Of a DNA stretch of 64,000 bases, positions 39,728 to 49,037 are shown in pieces. The position numbers and the translations under genes are program-made. Each line of letters begins with the position of its first letter. Positions within the stretch are counted from its first letter, which is position 1. Source of the stretch: Gemmatimonadota bacterium (GTDB lineage Bacteria > JAAXHH01); contig VXRC01000002.1 of NCBI GenBank assembly GCA_009838645.1, positions 62,407-126,406 of the forward strand, written 5' to 3'. Under the pieces are notes generated by a model. It did not search any database. It saw only the letters and a program-made list of their open reading frames with translations, and was not told the DNA's origin.

Positions 39728-41212
39728 CTACTGGGCCATATCGTCCCTCAGGCCGTACTTGTCGATCAGGTAGATCAACGTGGCGATGGACGCGCCGCCC
39801 AGTTCCAGCTCCCGGCGGTTCACGGCTTCGAAAACGTCGGTGGGCGCGTGATGGTAGTCGAACGCCCTTTGCGAGTCGGGGTTGAACCCGATGGTCGGGG
39901 TACCCGTCTCCCTGCGGAGCGGACCGATATCGGCGCCGCCGCCGCCCATGTTGATGTAGGAGATCGTGTTCTGGGGAAACAGGGGCAGCCACGACCGGAA
40001 GCGTTCGATGACGTCATCGTCCGCGGACACGCCGAATCCCCGCGGACTGAAACCGCCCGCGTCGCTTTCGAGGGCGATCAGGTGATTCTCGCCCGTTTCC
40101 TTCGCCACCTCGGCGTACTTGAGACCGCCGCGAAGACCGTTTTCTTCGTTCATGAACAGGACGGCCCGGATGGTGTGGCGCGGCCGGATGCCCAGCTTCT
40201 GGAAGGTCCGCAGCACGCCGATGGAGTGGACCACGCCCGCGCCGTCGTCGTGGGCGCCCTCAGACACGTCCCACGAGTCTAGATGACCGCCCACCAGGAT
40301 GATCTCGTCCGGCCGTTCGCTGCCCCGGATCTCGCCGATCACGTTGTGCGAAAGGGCGTCGGGGTGCCACCTGCTGTCCAGGCGCATGTAGAGCATGGCT
40401 TCGGGCTGCTCCTCGAGCGCCCGTTCCAGGCGGTCGGCGGACTGGTAGCCCAGGGCCGCCGCGGGGATGCGCTCCACATCTTCGAGGTAGCGCAACCCGC
40501 CGGTGTGAGGCGCGTCGCCGAAGTCCGAACCGGCCGACCGGATCACCACGCCCACGGCGCCGAACCTGGCCGCCTGGGACGGACCGGCGGTTCGCTGGTC
40601 CACCGCTCCGCCGTAGCCGGGACCCGTGGAGATCACCGTCTGGTCGAAGCGCCGGTTGTAGAAGACGATCTTCCCTTCAACGGCCTCGCGGCCGATTTCT
40701 TCCACTTCTTCCAGGGAGTGGACCACCACGACGGGCGCCGTGAGTCCCACAGGAGCGGTCGGCACCGATCCCCCGATGGCCAGGGCGTTCAGCTCGATCA
40801 TGCCTTCGTTGACGTTGACGATCCGCACCTGCTCCGGTTCGCCCCGTTCCCAGTGGGGCACCATGACTTCCTGCAGGTAGACCCGGTCGAAGCCGTAGCC
40901 TTCCATCACCTCTTTTGCCCATGCCACGGCGCGTTCCGCGCCTTCCGAACCGCTGAGGCGCGGTCCGATGTTCTTGCTCAGGTCTTCCAGGAGGTGGTAC
41001 ATCTCTCCCGTAGTCAGCCGTTCGCTGAAGATCGCGGTGACCGTTTTCTCGTCATCGGTCTGCCCGCGTGCCTCGCGGGGAAAGGCCGTCGAAAGCGCCA
41101 GCGTAAGGGCCAGTGAAAAGGACAAAGTGAGCATTGGGATGCGGGTCCTGAAGCCACGCGGGCTGACGCAGCGCGCGGGACCCGGCAGTGATCCGGCAAA
41201 AGCGGACAGCAT
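39728..41212 (-). CDS. M28-family zinc aminopeptidase/carboxypeptidase (secreted)
   Basis: This 494-residue peptidase has a PA insert (about residues 150-280) and the M28 metal sites. These are VGGHLDSWDVSEGAHDDGAG (His, Asp), MNEENGLRG (Glu), LESDAGGFSPRG (Asp) and FDYHHAPTD (His). This matches mammalian carboxypeptidase Q-like enzymes. It is exported: a hydrophobic signal core (LTLSFSLALTLALSTAF) ends near REARGQ. GGAGGTCTTC points to ATG 41212, leaving a long n-region. ATG 41134 would give a compact signal peptide and remains possible. It would degrade peptides in the periplasm. Confidence 0.85.
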   Translation of the reverse strand: MLSAFAGSLPGPARCVSPRGFRTRIPMLTLSFSLALTLALSTAFPREARGQTDDEKTVTAIFSERLTTGEMYHLLEDLSKNIGPRLSGSEGAERAVAWAKEVMEGYGFDRVYLQEVMVPHWERGEPEQVRIVNVNEGMIELNALAIGGSVPTAPVGLTAPVVVVHSLEEVEEIGREAVEGKIVFYNRRFDQTVISTGPGYGGAVDQRTAGPSQAARFGAVGVVIRSAGSDFGDAPHTGGLRYLEDVERIPAAALGYQSADRLERALEEQPEAMLYMRLDSRWHPDALSHNVIGEIRGSERPDEIILVGGHLDSWDVSEGAHDDGAGVVHSIGVLRTFQKLGIRPRHTIRAVLFMNEENGLRGGLKYAEVAKETGENHLIALESDAGGFSPRGFGVSADDDVIERFRSWLPLFPQNTISYINMGGGGADIGPLRRETGTPTIGFNPDSQRAFDYHHAPTDVFEAVNRRELELGGASIATLIYLIDKYGLRDDMAQ

Positions 41213-41326
41213 GAAGACCTCCGTGTTGATATGGAAAGGAACCGCCCCCACCCATGGCCGGGCGGCCTTGCTTGATTTAAATTGATTGATACGAACTGAT
41301 TGATTCGAAGCGTTCAGTGCAGACGA

Positions 41327-41842
41327 CTACCGCGTCAATTCCCAGCCGAGGTGGGCAATCTCCGGCGCGATCAGTTTCTCCCAGGCCAGTTCCACCGCGG
41401 CCGGGGAGCCGGGCGTGGAGATGACCACCGTGTTGCGGTACACGCCAGCGGTGGCGCGGGACAACATGGCCGCGGAACCGACCTGCTCGTAACTGAGCAT
41501 GCGGAATAGCTCGCCGAAACCGGTCAGTGGCTTTTCCAATTTGCGGTTCAGCACGTCGAAGGTCCGGTCTCTCTTCGAGATGCCGGTGCCCCCGTTGAAT
41601 ATGACAATCTGGACGTCATCGCCGGTACTCGCCTCCAGAGCGGCTTCGACCTGGTCCGGTTCATCCTGGATCAGGTGATAGCCGGCGACCCGGTGGCCCG
41701 CTTCCTCGATGCGTGTCCGGAGGTAATTCCCGTTGACGTCCGTTTCCGGCGTGCGGGAATCGCTGACGGTTACCACGGCAACGGCCAGGGGTCCGAGCTC
41801 GGCCGCCTGGGACTTGTGGGATGAAGTGCTCTTGGACGACAT
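41327..41842 (-). CDS. moaB: MoaB/Mog-type molybdopterin biosynthesis protein
   Basis: The 171-residue protein has the MoCF-biosynthesis fold: [34 protein letters not shown] (nucleotide/molybdopterin site) and [22 protein letters not shown]. It adenylylates molybdopterin or has a related role in cofactor synthesis. The ribosome site is not clear, but the gene follows rpmB by 11 bp and may be coupled to it. A link of moaB to ribosomal protein genes is probably just operon neighbourhood. Confidence 0.85.
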   Translation of the reverse strand: MSSKSTSSHKSQAAELGPLAVAVVTVSDSRTPETDVNGNYLRTRIEEAGHRVAGYHLIQDEPDQVEAALEASTGDDVQIVIFNGGTGISKRDRTFDVLNRKLEKPLTGFGELFRMLSYEQVGSAAMLSRATAGVYRNTVVISTPGSPAAVELAWEKLIAPEIAHLGWELTR

Positions 41843-41853
41843 GAGGCCGGATG

Positions 41854-42093
41854 CTACAGCACGTCCTGCAGCCGCAGTCCCTGCTTCTTCAGGAACGGCA
41901 TCAGTCCAATCTTCGTGACCGTCCGCAAGGCGCTGACGGACATCTTGATGCGCACCGTGCGGCCGAGTTCGGGCACGTAGATACGCTTCAACTGGAGATT
42001 GGGATATTGACGCCGCTTGGTCTTGTTATGAGCGTGAGATATGTTGAAGCCGACCAGGGGCCCTTTTCCGGTCAACTTGCATTTTCTGGACAT
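41854..42093 (-). CDS. rpmB: 50S ribosomal protein L28
   Basis: The 79-residue protein has the L28 core [20 protein letters not shown] and [14 protein letters not shown]. Only one Cys is present near the start (RKCKLTGK), so it is the zinc-free type. GGAGGCTGACCTC precedes the ATG. It lies 23 bp after rpmG. Confidence 0.95.
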   Translation of the reverse strand: MSRKCKLTGKGPLVGFNISHAHNKTKRRQYPNLQLKRIYVPELGRTVRIKMSVSALRTVTKIGLMPFLKKQGLRLQDVL

Positions 42094-42116
42094 GAGGTCA
42101 GCCTCCAGGAACGACT

Positions 42117-42278
42117 TTACCGCGTTTCCCGGTACATGACGTGCCGCCGCAGCGTGGGATCGTACTTCTTGAGTTCGACGCGGGCGGTCGTATTACGCCG
42201 GTTCTTCTTCGTATAGTAGCAGTGCGCGCTTTCCGTGCTCTTGAGTTTCACCAGTTCACGGTTCTTGCTCTTGGCCAT
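42117..42278 (-). CDS. rpmG: 50S ribosomal protein L33
   Basis: A 53-residue frame from ATG 42278 with TAGGAG six bases upstream reads [20 protein letters not shown], then [20 protein letters not shown] and [11 protein letters not shown]. This is L33 over its whole length. The usual zinc-ribbon CxxC pairs are missing (one Cys only), so it is the zinc-independent form. It starts the rpmG-rpmB-moaB run. Confidence 0.95.
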   Translation of the reverse strand: MAKSKNRELVKLKSTESAHCYYTKKNRRNTTARVELKKYDPTLRRHVMYRETR

Positions 42279-42443
42279 GCTGTACTCCTAAGGCGAGCCC
42301 ATCTTTCAAATGCCGGTTCTACCAATCAGGCGTTCAAATTTAAGGGGCGCGTCCGCCGAAATCAAGGAAATAAAACAAAACCGGCCATGCTTTGGTCGTT
42401 CGTGATGGCTGGCGCGGTTCGTCCGTGATGGCTGGTTGCCTGT

Positions 42444-42803
42444 CTACGCCTCGTCCATGGCACAGGCTTGCAGCTCTTCCAGCGACACGAATTCCAGGGA
42501 CATGGCGTGGGTGGCACTCAGCACCACCGGCGGGGCCACGCCCGCGTCGTAGGCTTCTTTCCACCGGTTCACGCAGACGCACCAGCGGTCGCCGGGTTTC
42601 AAGCCCTGGAAGCCGAAGGCGGGTACGGGCGTGCTGAGGTCGTTTCCCGCCGCCTTCGAAAAGACCAGGAACTCCTCGGTCATCACCGCGCACACGGTGT
42701 GGACGCCGGCGTCGCCGGATCCGGTGTTGCACGCGCCGTCGCGATAGAACCCGGTCAGGGGATCCATCGAACAGCCCGTGAGTGGTCCGCCGAGTACGTT
42801 CAT
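42444..42803 (-). CDS. DUF2237 family protein
   Basis: The 119-residue protein matches DUF2237: LGGPLTGCSMDPLTGFYRDG, VHTVCAVMTEEFLVFSKAAG, PAFGFQGLKPGDRWCVCVNRW and APPVVLSATHAMSLEFVSLE. The several conserved Cys residues suggest metal or redox chemistry; the function is not established. The start is ATG 42803, with GGAGG somewhat far upstream. It follows the DUF5916 gene by 35 bp and could be in the same transcript. Confidence 0.85.
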   Translation of the reverse strand: MNVLGGPLTGCSMDPLTGFYRDGACNTGSGDAGVHTVCAVMTEEFLVFSKAAGNDLSTPVPAFGFQGLKPGDRWCVCVNRWKEAYDAGVAPPVVLSATHAMSLEFVSLEELQACAMDEA

Positions 42804-42838
42804 GAGATGGTCGCGAGTCCTCCCGCCGGAAGGATTGA

Positions 42839-45118
42839 TCAAAGGTCGAACAGGTAGGCCAGCTTGACGATCAGCGTACGATCCAGCGGGTCGCCGAGCA
42901 GGGCTTCTGTAGCGTCCCCGTTGTCGCGCCGCTCGTTGTACACCACGTAGACGTTGCTGCCCGGGCTGATGATGTAGTTGAACCGGAAATTCGACACGAA
43001 CCGGTCCTGGTTCGTATCCCATTGGACCAGCGCGTTGAGGGATACGTCGGGCGAGAACGAATAGCTGGTCCGGACGCCGAACAGATGGGCCGTGATATCC
43101 CGCTCCGCGCTAACGGCGTCAGTGAGCGTCACGTCGTTGAGCTCGTACCGGGGTCCGATGGTGAATTTCGAACCGGCGCGCAGTCCGCCTTCGAGATTCA
43201 GCGAACGCCGGTTCCCGTTGATGTACTGGCCGAGGATGAGCTGGAAATCGCCGAATACGGGCTTGCTCAGGTTCGTCGTGTAGTGCATGCGCGTAGACGC
43301 GTCCGTGTAGTTCCCCACGGGGAGCTTGACGCCCAGAATCGGGCGCGTGTTTTCGCTGATCCGGCGGAAAGCGCGGTCCAAAGTGATGCCCGCCTGTTCG
43401 CCGCCAGTGAAGAACAGCTCCCAGTGGTAGTGCTCCCGCCGGGTCAGCTGCGTGCCGTCGTCGCCGAAGGTCGCCGAGAGTACGATATGGGGAAAGTACC
43501 GTCGGACGATGCTGTTCGTGGGTTCGGGCGTGAAGAACGCACGGGCCGAGACCTCGTGGAATCCGCCAAAATTCCGGGCCAGGCTCCGGCGGCTGAAGAA
43601 GCCCATGCCGGGATTGAAGAACTCGGACACGCCCATGTACAGGCCTTCGAATTGCCAGAGCGGACCGTTCCAGCGCGACCACAGCCGTCCCGCGAAGCCC
43701 GATTCGCTTTCCTCGCCTGCCTGGTAGGTGGTTCCGGCCAGGAACCCGCTGACGGCAAGCTTGGGACCGATGGCCAGGTTGAAGTCGCCGCCGGCCGCCC
43801 GGTTGTAGTCGCCGCCGCCGACCCGCTGGTTGGTGACGATGAATCCCACGTTGGATTTCTCGCCCACGTCCTGGCTGATCCGCGCCACGGCGTAGATGTT
43901 GTCCTCGAGCTTGGTCTCGCCGAACCGCTCGTCGCCCGTGCGCATGAGCAGCAGGCCCAGGTTCGTGCGTCCGGCCTTGCCCGTCAGGCGGCCGCCGCCG
44001 GTGATCGGCACCTGTCGCAGCGCGCCGGTATTATCGCGCGCCAGGCCGACGTTGCGGCTGTAGAACAGTTCCGTCTCCCGGGCCACGCCGAAGCGGAACA
44101 GTCCGCCGTTCTCCAGGAAGAAGGCGCGTTTTTCGGGGAAGAACAGGTTGAACTGTGTAAGGTTGACCTGCGCGTCGTCCACCTCCACCTGGGAGAAGTC
44201 CGTGTTGTAGGTCAGGTCGAGGGACAGGTTGTTGGTCAGGCCGTACTTCACGTCCACCCCGCCGTCGAAGTCCTCGTCCCGCGTCGATGGACCGGGATCG
44301 TAGGTCCACGTGGCCCCGCCCAGGGAGTACGGCGTAATCTGCAGGTAACGGTGGTCGTGCCGCGTGAGGTTCATGCCCGACAGTGTGCCGGCCACCGACA
44401 CCTGGGCGATGTTGAAGGGGCGGATGACGGGCGCCCAGAAAGACTGCTCGTTGCGGCGGCGGATCTGGCGCTCCAGGTTGATCCCGAAATCTACGTCGTC
44501 CCCGGTCTCGAAGCGCAGCGTGCTCCAGGGAATGGCCATCTCGGCGTACCACCCCTCTTCGTTCCGGGAGGTATACACGTCCCACACGCCGTTCCAATCC
44601 GTCAGGACGTTGGTGTTGAAGCGGCCCTCGGACCGGCCCTCGTTGCGCACCTGGGCGTCATAGCGGGCACCGTCGGGATTGGTGGCGAATAGAATGCCGT
44701 TCTGCCGGTCCATGAACGTGTCCAGGATGATCTGGAAGTAGTCGTCATCCGCCAGGTCGCCGTCCCGCGCCATCTGGGTGGCGATGATCTGAGAGGGGTC
44801 CGAGTCGTAGGCCCAGACGCCGATGTACATCGTCTGCTCGTCGTAGAGGACCCGCACCTCGGTCCGCTCGGACGCCGGCTGGCCCTCGTCTGGGCGTTGC
44901 TGGGTGAAGCCGCTGGCGGCCAGGGCGTTCTGCCATACGCCTTCGTCCAGGACGCCGTCCATGTGCAACGCTTCCAGGATGCGCAGCGGGACGATCTCCC
45001 GCTCCTGCGCCGACGCGGGGCCGGCGGTCAGCATGGTCTGCATAGCCAGAAGGGCGGTCAGCAAGACCGCGAAGCAGAAGTGGGCCAATGTGTGCGGGGA
45101 TGTACAAATACGGTACAT
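42839..45118 (-). CDS. DUF5916 / CBM9-like outer-membrane barrel protein
   Basis: The 759-residue protein has a signal peptide ending GPASA-Q. A carbohydrate-binding family 9-like domain (DGVLDEGVWQNALAASGF, RTEVRVLYDEQTMYIGVWAYD, PWSTLRFETGDDVDFGINLERQ region) is followed by a DUF5916 barrel (FFPEKRAFFLENGGLFRFG, LTGKAGRTNLGLLLMRTGD) ending YLFDL. GGAGGAATAGCAAG fixes the ATG. The start lies 5 bp after the stop of the first TonB receptor, so it is the fourth member of that operon. Members of this family are common beside TonB systems. A role in outer-membrane uptake or binding is inferred. Confidence 0.85.
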   Translation of the reverse strand: MYRICTSPHTLAHFCFAVLLTALLAMQTMLTAGPASAQEREIVPLRILEALHMDGVLDEGVWQNALAASGFTQQRPDEGQPASERTEVRVLYDEQTMYIGVWAYDSDPSQIIATQMARDGDLADDDYFQIILDTFMDRQNGILFATNPDGARYDAQVRNEGRSEGRFNTNVLTDWNGVWDVYTSRNEEGWYAEMAIPWSTLRFETGDDVDFGINLERQIRRRNEQSFWAPVIRPFNIAQVSVAGTLSGMNLTRHDHRYLQITPYSLGGATWTYDPGPSTRDEDFDGGVDVKYGLTNNLSLDLTYNTDFSQVEVDDAQVNLTQFNLFFPEKRAFFLENGGLFRFGVARETELFYSRNVGLARDNTGALRQVPITGGGRLTGKAGRTNLGLLLMRTGDERFGETKLEDNIYAVARISQDVGEKSNVGFIVTNQRVGGGDYNRAAGGDFNLAIGPKLAVSGFLAGTTYQAGEESESGFAGRLWSRWNGPLWQFEGLYMGVSEFFNPGMGFFSRRSLARNFGGFHEVSARAFFTPEPTNSIVRRYFPHIVLSATFGDDGTQLTRREHYHWELFFTGGEQAGITLDRAFRRISENTRPILGVKLPVGNYTDASTRMHYTTNLSKPVFGDFQLILGQYINGNRRSLNLEGGLRAGSKFTIGPRYELNDVTLTDAVSAERDITAHLFGVRTSYSFSPDVSLNALVQWDTNQDRFVSNFRFNYIISPGSNVYVVYNERRDNGDATEALLGDPLDRTLIVKLAYLFDL

Positions 45119-45122
45119 CTTG

Positions 45123-47471
45123 CTATTCCTCCATGGGTTGCCCGAACGGCACGGACAGGCTGACTGTAATGTTCCGACCTGGATCGTCGGTAAAATAGCG
45201 GAACCGGCTCAGGTAGTCACGGTAACGCTTGTTGAACAGATTGTGCACGCCGAACTGCATGCGGACCGGTTGGTCGGCCACGGCCAGCTCCGCGTGCAGC
45301 ATCACGTCGAAGAGGTTGTAGCCGGCTGGCGGGTCCGCAAAGTCGATGCCTTCGGGAAAATCCTCCTGCCGCAGGACGAAGCGGCCTTCGAAACCTATTC
45401 CGGCATCCAGCATACGCCCCGCGGTAGGCAGGCGGAATTCCAGGCCGGCGATCAACCGGGTGGGTGGCATCTGGTACAGGGGTTGGTTCTCCGATGTGTC
45501 TCGTCCACGAACGAGCGAAGCGGAAAGATACGTGCCCATGTATCGAGTCACGTCGTACTCCAGGTACCCGTCCAATCCCTGGATCACCGCGTCAGACTGG
45601 ACATAGGTAAATTTGGGGAACGCGCCCCGAATTGTCAACACAAGTTCGCCCCCCGGCAGCAGCGAGATGAAGTTGCGGTAACTCGATCTGAAGAACCCCA
45701 GTTCGCCGCGGCCCCGGTCCCCCCGGTACCGCAGTGTGAGATCCGTGTTCAGACTCGATTCCGTGTCCAGTTCCCTGTCTCCGATCTCGAACTGTGCCGT
45801 GCCATGATGAACGCCATAGCTGTACAACTCGTTCACCCCGGGTGGACGCCAGGCCCTCCCGACGTTGGCGGCGACGGCCAGGGCCGGGGTCAACTCGCGG
45901 ATCAGGCCGACAACTCCGGTCACGTTGCGGTAGGTGAAGATCCCTCCCTCGACAATCTCGGTGGCGCGCCGGCCTTCGTTCGAGTAGACCTCCGCCCAGC
46001 GGTAGTCGTACCGCAGGCCTGTTTCTACCGTGGTCTTGCCTTTCGTCCAGGATTCCAGGGCGAACACGCCGGAACTGTAGGCCTGGAAGTCGGGAATGAG
46101 GAACCCCGTGCTGAACCGCTCGTTTCGCTGGCGCATGCCGCTGACGCCGATCTTTCCGTACCAGTTACCGAAGTTCCGGTGGTGGAAGATCACTTCGCCG
46201 CTGTGGGTCTGCAATCCCAAGTCGAACCCGGGCCTGGTCGGCGCGGCGCCGCTCCGGGTGGCGTCCCACTCCTCGCGCCGGTTGTACTGCTGTCCGTACC
46301 GCAGTTCGAGATTGCCCACCCCCTCGAATCGTACCAGCGACCGAACGGACAGAAGATCGTGGTCCACCCGCTGTCGCGGATTGCCGATTTCGTAGGTGAA
46401 TTCGCCCGTGAACAATGGGTCGCCCCGCTCGATGGCCCGTTTCAGGTCCGTGGTGTTGCCGATGTGCGCGCCCTTGTAAATCCCCAGCCAGGTTCCGAAA
46501 TGACTGAAATAAGCCTCCGTGTCCACGCGGTCCGTCGTATAACCGAGTGCCACGGAGTAGTTTCGTTCGTCGAATCCGGAATTCCGTATGACGTGCTTCG
46601 GCGCCCGGGCGTCGCCCGCCCGGCGAAGACTCCCCTGCACCCGCCACTTGAGTCCTGGCAGGCGGTGGAGCGCTCCCTGCAGGAGGAGGGAAGCCGCCCC
46701 CTGCTTGTTGTTGGAAAAGAGATTGGTGTTGAACCGGCCGCCCACCCCAGGATCTACGGGCAGCTCCGGCGGTTCGATACGGATTACGCCCCCGATGGCA
46801 CCAGCGCCGTACTGCACGCCGGCGGCACCCTTGAGTACCTCGATGCGGGCAGGAGCAAAGGGATCAATCTCCGGTGCGTGGTCCCCGCCCCACTGCTGCC
46901 CCTCCTGGGTAACACCGGCGTTGAGTACCAGCACCCGGGCGCTGTGCACTCCGCGCACCACGGGTTTTGAAATGGCCGGGCCCGTGGTCAGCGTGGATAC
47001 GCCCGGCAGAGACTCCAGTGTCTCGCCCAGGGTCTGGCCCCGGCGTTCCTCCAGGGCGGACGGGGGCAGGACGAGGACGGACTGGCTGGAGCCGGAGAGT
47101 TCACCCGCCAGGTCCCGGTCGCCCGTGACGGTGACCTCATCACCCATCAGGATCTCCGGCTCCATGCTGACTTCGAGCACGGGAGACCTGTTTTCGGTAA
47201 CGTGTATCTCGCTTTGGACCGTCCGGTAGCCGATAATCCGGAATTCGATCGTGTGGCGGCCCTGTGGTACGTTTTGGAGACGGAATACGCCTTCTTCGTC
47301 CGTAAATGTACCGATTTCGAGCGCGGGCAAAACTACGGTCACCGCCGGCAACGGTTCGCCGCGCTCGCTGAGCACCTTGCCGCTCACCGTGGCGGTCCGT
47401 GCCGCTGCCGGAAGCACGTGGCAGGACACGGCGATCGCCAGGATGACACACAGTATATTCGTTGCTTTCAT
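45123..47471 (-). CDS. TonB-dependent receptor, cassette copy 1
   Basis: This 782-residue receptor has a signal peptide (VLPAAARTA), a CarboxypepD_reg-like domain (ATVSGKVLSERGEPLPAVTV, about 25-105), a plug (TLGETLESLPGVSTLTTGPA, VLVLNAGVTQEGQQWGGDHA) and a 22-strand barrel. The barrel ends NITVSLSVPFGQPMEE. The start is ATG 47471 with GGAG. The receptor at 49038-51386 has the same length and is identical at most positions by eye, so the pair arose by duplication. Receptors with GVQYGAGAIGGVIRIEPPEL plugs take up metal complexes or other small ligands through TonB. The ligand is not known; the Asp/His-rich partner hints at a metal. Confidence 0.9.
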   Translation of the reverse strand: MKATNILCVILAIAVSCHVLPAAARTATVSGKVLSERGEPLPAVTVVLPALEIGTFTDEEGVFRLQNVPQGRHTIEFRIIGYRTVQSEIHVTENRSPVLEVSMEPEILMGDEVTVTGDRDLAGELSGSSQSVLVLPPSALEERRGQTLGETLESLPGVSTLTTGPAISKPVVRGVHSARVLVLNAGVTQEGQQWGGDHAPEIDPFAPARIEVLKGAAGVQYGAGAIGGVIRIEPPELPVDPGVGGRFNTNLFSNNKQGAASLLLQGALHRLPGLKWRVQGSLRRAGDARAPKHVIRNSGFDERNYSVALGYTTDRVDTEAYFSHFGTWLGIYKGAHIGNTTDLKRAIERGDPLFTGEFTYEIGNPRQRVDHDLLSVRSLVRFEGVGNLELRYGQQYNRREEWDATRSGAAPTRPGFDLGLQTHSGEVIFHHRNFGNWYGKIGVSGMRQRNERFSTGFLIPDFQAYSSGVFALESWTKGKTTVETGLRYDYRWAEVYSNEGRRATEIVEGGIFTYRNVTGVVGLIRELTPALAVAANVGRAWRPPGVNELYSYGVHHGTAQFEIGDRELDTESSLNTDLTLRYRGDRGRGELGFFRSSYRNFISLLPGGELVLTIRGAFPKFTYVQSDAVIQGLDGYLEYDVTRYMGTYLSASLVRGRDTSENQPLYQMPPTRLIAGLEFRLPTAGRMLDAGIGFEGRFVLRQEDFPEGIDFADPPAGYNLFDVMLHAELAVADQPVRMQFGVHNLFNKRYRDYLSRFRYFTDDPGRNITVSLSVPFGQPMEE

Positions 47472-47553
47472 CAGGAAATACTCCAGGCTCGCATTGACGG
47501 GGAACGGACCGCGGCCGTGTCCGGGCTGCGATTTGGACACGGCCGTATCCGTC

Positions 47554-48213
47554 CTATGACCGCACTTCCACTTCAAAGGTCACTTCGATATCCGTCTCGT
47601 CACTCGGCGTCACGCCGTCCTTGGGACTGGCATCGTAATGACTCTGAGAGACCCGGAACTGACCGTTCCGCGCGTTAGACGGGACCGTAAGCGTAAACTT
47701 GAGTCCGACGGGATGATCAGCACCCGTGTTCGTCACGTAGTCGGATTCCTTGTCCGCGTAGGCGATGGTGGCCGGTGCAAATCCCCCGAGGGTTTCAAAG
47801 AACAGCTGGTGGACTTCGGCTTCCTCCCTGATCTCTTCGGTGATATCCTCCGGCGGGCTTTCCAGCTCGTTCAACTCCTGTATCATGCCGTCGTAAACTG
47901 TACCCGCGTCCACGACGATTCTGTCCACGACCGGTGCGTTGCCGCCTTCACCGTCGAGGTCCTGGAACTGCACGGTAAGCGGAGATCCGCCGCCCTGGGG
48001 CGTAAGCGTGATCTTGAGCGTCGTGATGAGCTCTACTTCACCCGGTCCGTGGCCGTGATCGTCGTCGTGATCGTCGTGGTCGTCGTCATGTGCGTCCGGC
48101 TCGTCCGGACCCATTGGATTGGAGTCATTGTCGTCTGCGCAGGAAAACGTCAGCGCGGCAGCCAACATCGCGGCGGTCATGACGGACAGTAAGTTCCATC
48201 GGAATTTCAACAT
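47554..48213 (-). CDS. Asp/His-rich lipoprotein, cassette copy 1
   Basis: The 219-residue protein has a lipobox (TFSC, Cys25) and an acidic/His run at residues 37-57 (HDDDHDDHDDDHGHG), a candidate metal-binding tail. A beta-rich domain follows: TTLKITLTPQGGGSPLTVQF, DLDGEGGNAPVVDRIVVD, LNELESPPEDITEEIREEAE and GLKFTLTVPSNARNGQFRVS. In FCB bacteria, proteins of this sequence type accompany TonB receptors. It is 83 bp upstream of the receptor start and would act at the outer membrane or periplasm. Metal binding is inference. Confidence 0.75.
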   Translation of the reverse strand: MLKFRWNLLSVMTAAMLAAALTFSCADDNDSNPMGPDEPDAHDDDHDDHDDDHGHGPGEVELITTLKITLTPQGGGSPLTVQFQDLDGEGGNAPVVDRIVVDAGTVYDGMIQELNELESPPEDITEEIREEAEVHQLFFETLGGFAPATIAYADKESDYVTNTGADHPVGLKFTLTVPSNARNGQFRVSQSHYDASPKDGVTPSDETDIEVTFEVEVRS

Positions 48214-48501
48214 TTTCGGCTTCTCTTCCTTTGCTGAGTTGCGTCAAGTACGTGAGCTGCTTCTTCGATCGTAAACTGAACCTTCAATGCCTGGAACTCG
48301 GCATCTCGATGTCCCAATCTCTCGACTTTGATAAAAGACCCCTACGGCCATCGTGCGCGTGCATCGACCCGGCTGATCCCGGAGCTGCCCGCACGGCGAA
48401 GCGCGTGAGCGGGTTCCGCGATCGGCGGATCTGCGCCGGTCCGAATTACCCGCACCGAGACTGCAGGTTCCGTTACGGATATCGGTGCTGACCGATGCGG
48501 G

Positions 48502-48572
48502 TGAACGGCCCGAACGGCCCGAACGGTCTGAACGGACCGACTGGTCTGAACGATCTGGAAGACCTGGAGGTC
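48502..48572 (-). repeat. Degenerate 9-bp repeats between cassette genes
   Basis: About eight 9-bp units of the form CGAACGGCC, drifting to TGGAAGACC, lie in the 447-bp gap between the small protein and lipoprotein genes. No gene is supported in 48214-48660. The second cassette has unrelated 21-bp repeats at the same place. Confidence 0.7.
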
Positions 48573-48660
48573 TGGATTTACAAGCCAGGGATGTCCGGCA
48601 CAGTTCACGGTCCACGCCTGATGGATTCAGGCGTTCGTCCGGAGCATCCGGGCTGGCAGG

Positions 48661-48930
48661 TCAGGGAAGGGGCGGTGCGCGGTTTCTGTGCTGCTTAACC
48701 TGAATTCGAGGGTGTCCGGGCTGCGATACACCGGCCGCAAAGCCGACGATATCGTAGTCCGGGAGGGTAGGAGATGCATGCTCAAGCACCGCGGTGAACG
48801 CGGCGGCGCCAAGGCAGAACTGGCAGTGTTCCACATGCCCGGCTTCGGTCTCCGGCTCATCGCAGTCGTGCGGGGGATGCGCGAAATACACGGCAAACGC
48901 GACGGCGAAGGATAGCGTGAGGAGTTTCAT
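48661..48930 (-). CDS. Small secreted His/Cys-rich protein, cassette copy 1 (DUF2946-like)
   Basis: The 89-residue protein has a signal peptide (MKLLTLSFAVAFAVYFAHPP), then HDCDEPETEAGHVEHCQFC and a tail ending RNRAPPLP. PPHxC, HCQxC and the RAPP end are shared with the copy at 52456-52725, while the rest differs. The layout (His/Cys cluster, hydrophobic middle, RAPP tail) resembles DUF2946-type proteins linked to copper or other metals. The ribosome site is weak in both copies. It is the first gene of the cassette; periplasmic metal binding is inferred. Confidence 0.6.
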   Translation of the reverse strand: MKLLTLSFAVAFAVYFAHPPHDCDEPETEAGHVEHCQFCLGAAAFTAVLEHASPTLPDYDIVGFAAGVSQPGHPRIQVKQHRNRAPPLP

Positions 48931-49037
48931 GGGAGACCCGTCACCAGGTGGCTTGATCTATCAAAGAAATGGAACTGTTTCAACGAAATAGCAGTCGCGC
49001 GAATTAAAACGGTGAGCGCTGGCTTGTCAATCGGTTT

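Noticed and set aside
43022-46970. Two long plus-strand frames (43022-44692 and 44904-46970)
   Set aside because: Antisense to DUF5916 and TonB receptor genes; compositionally biased, no motifs.
48244-48615. 123-codon minus-strand frame in the cassette gap
   Set aside because: Arg/Ser/Asp-rich repeat translation with no signal, no ribosome site and no counterpart in the second cassette.
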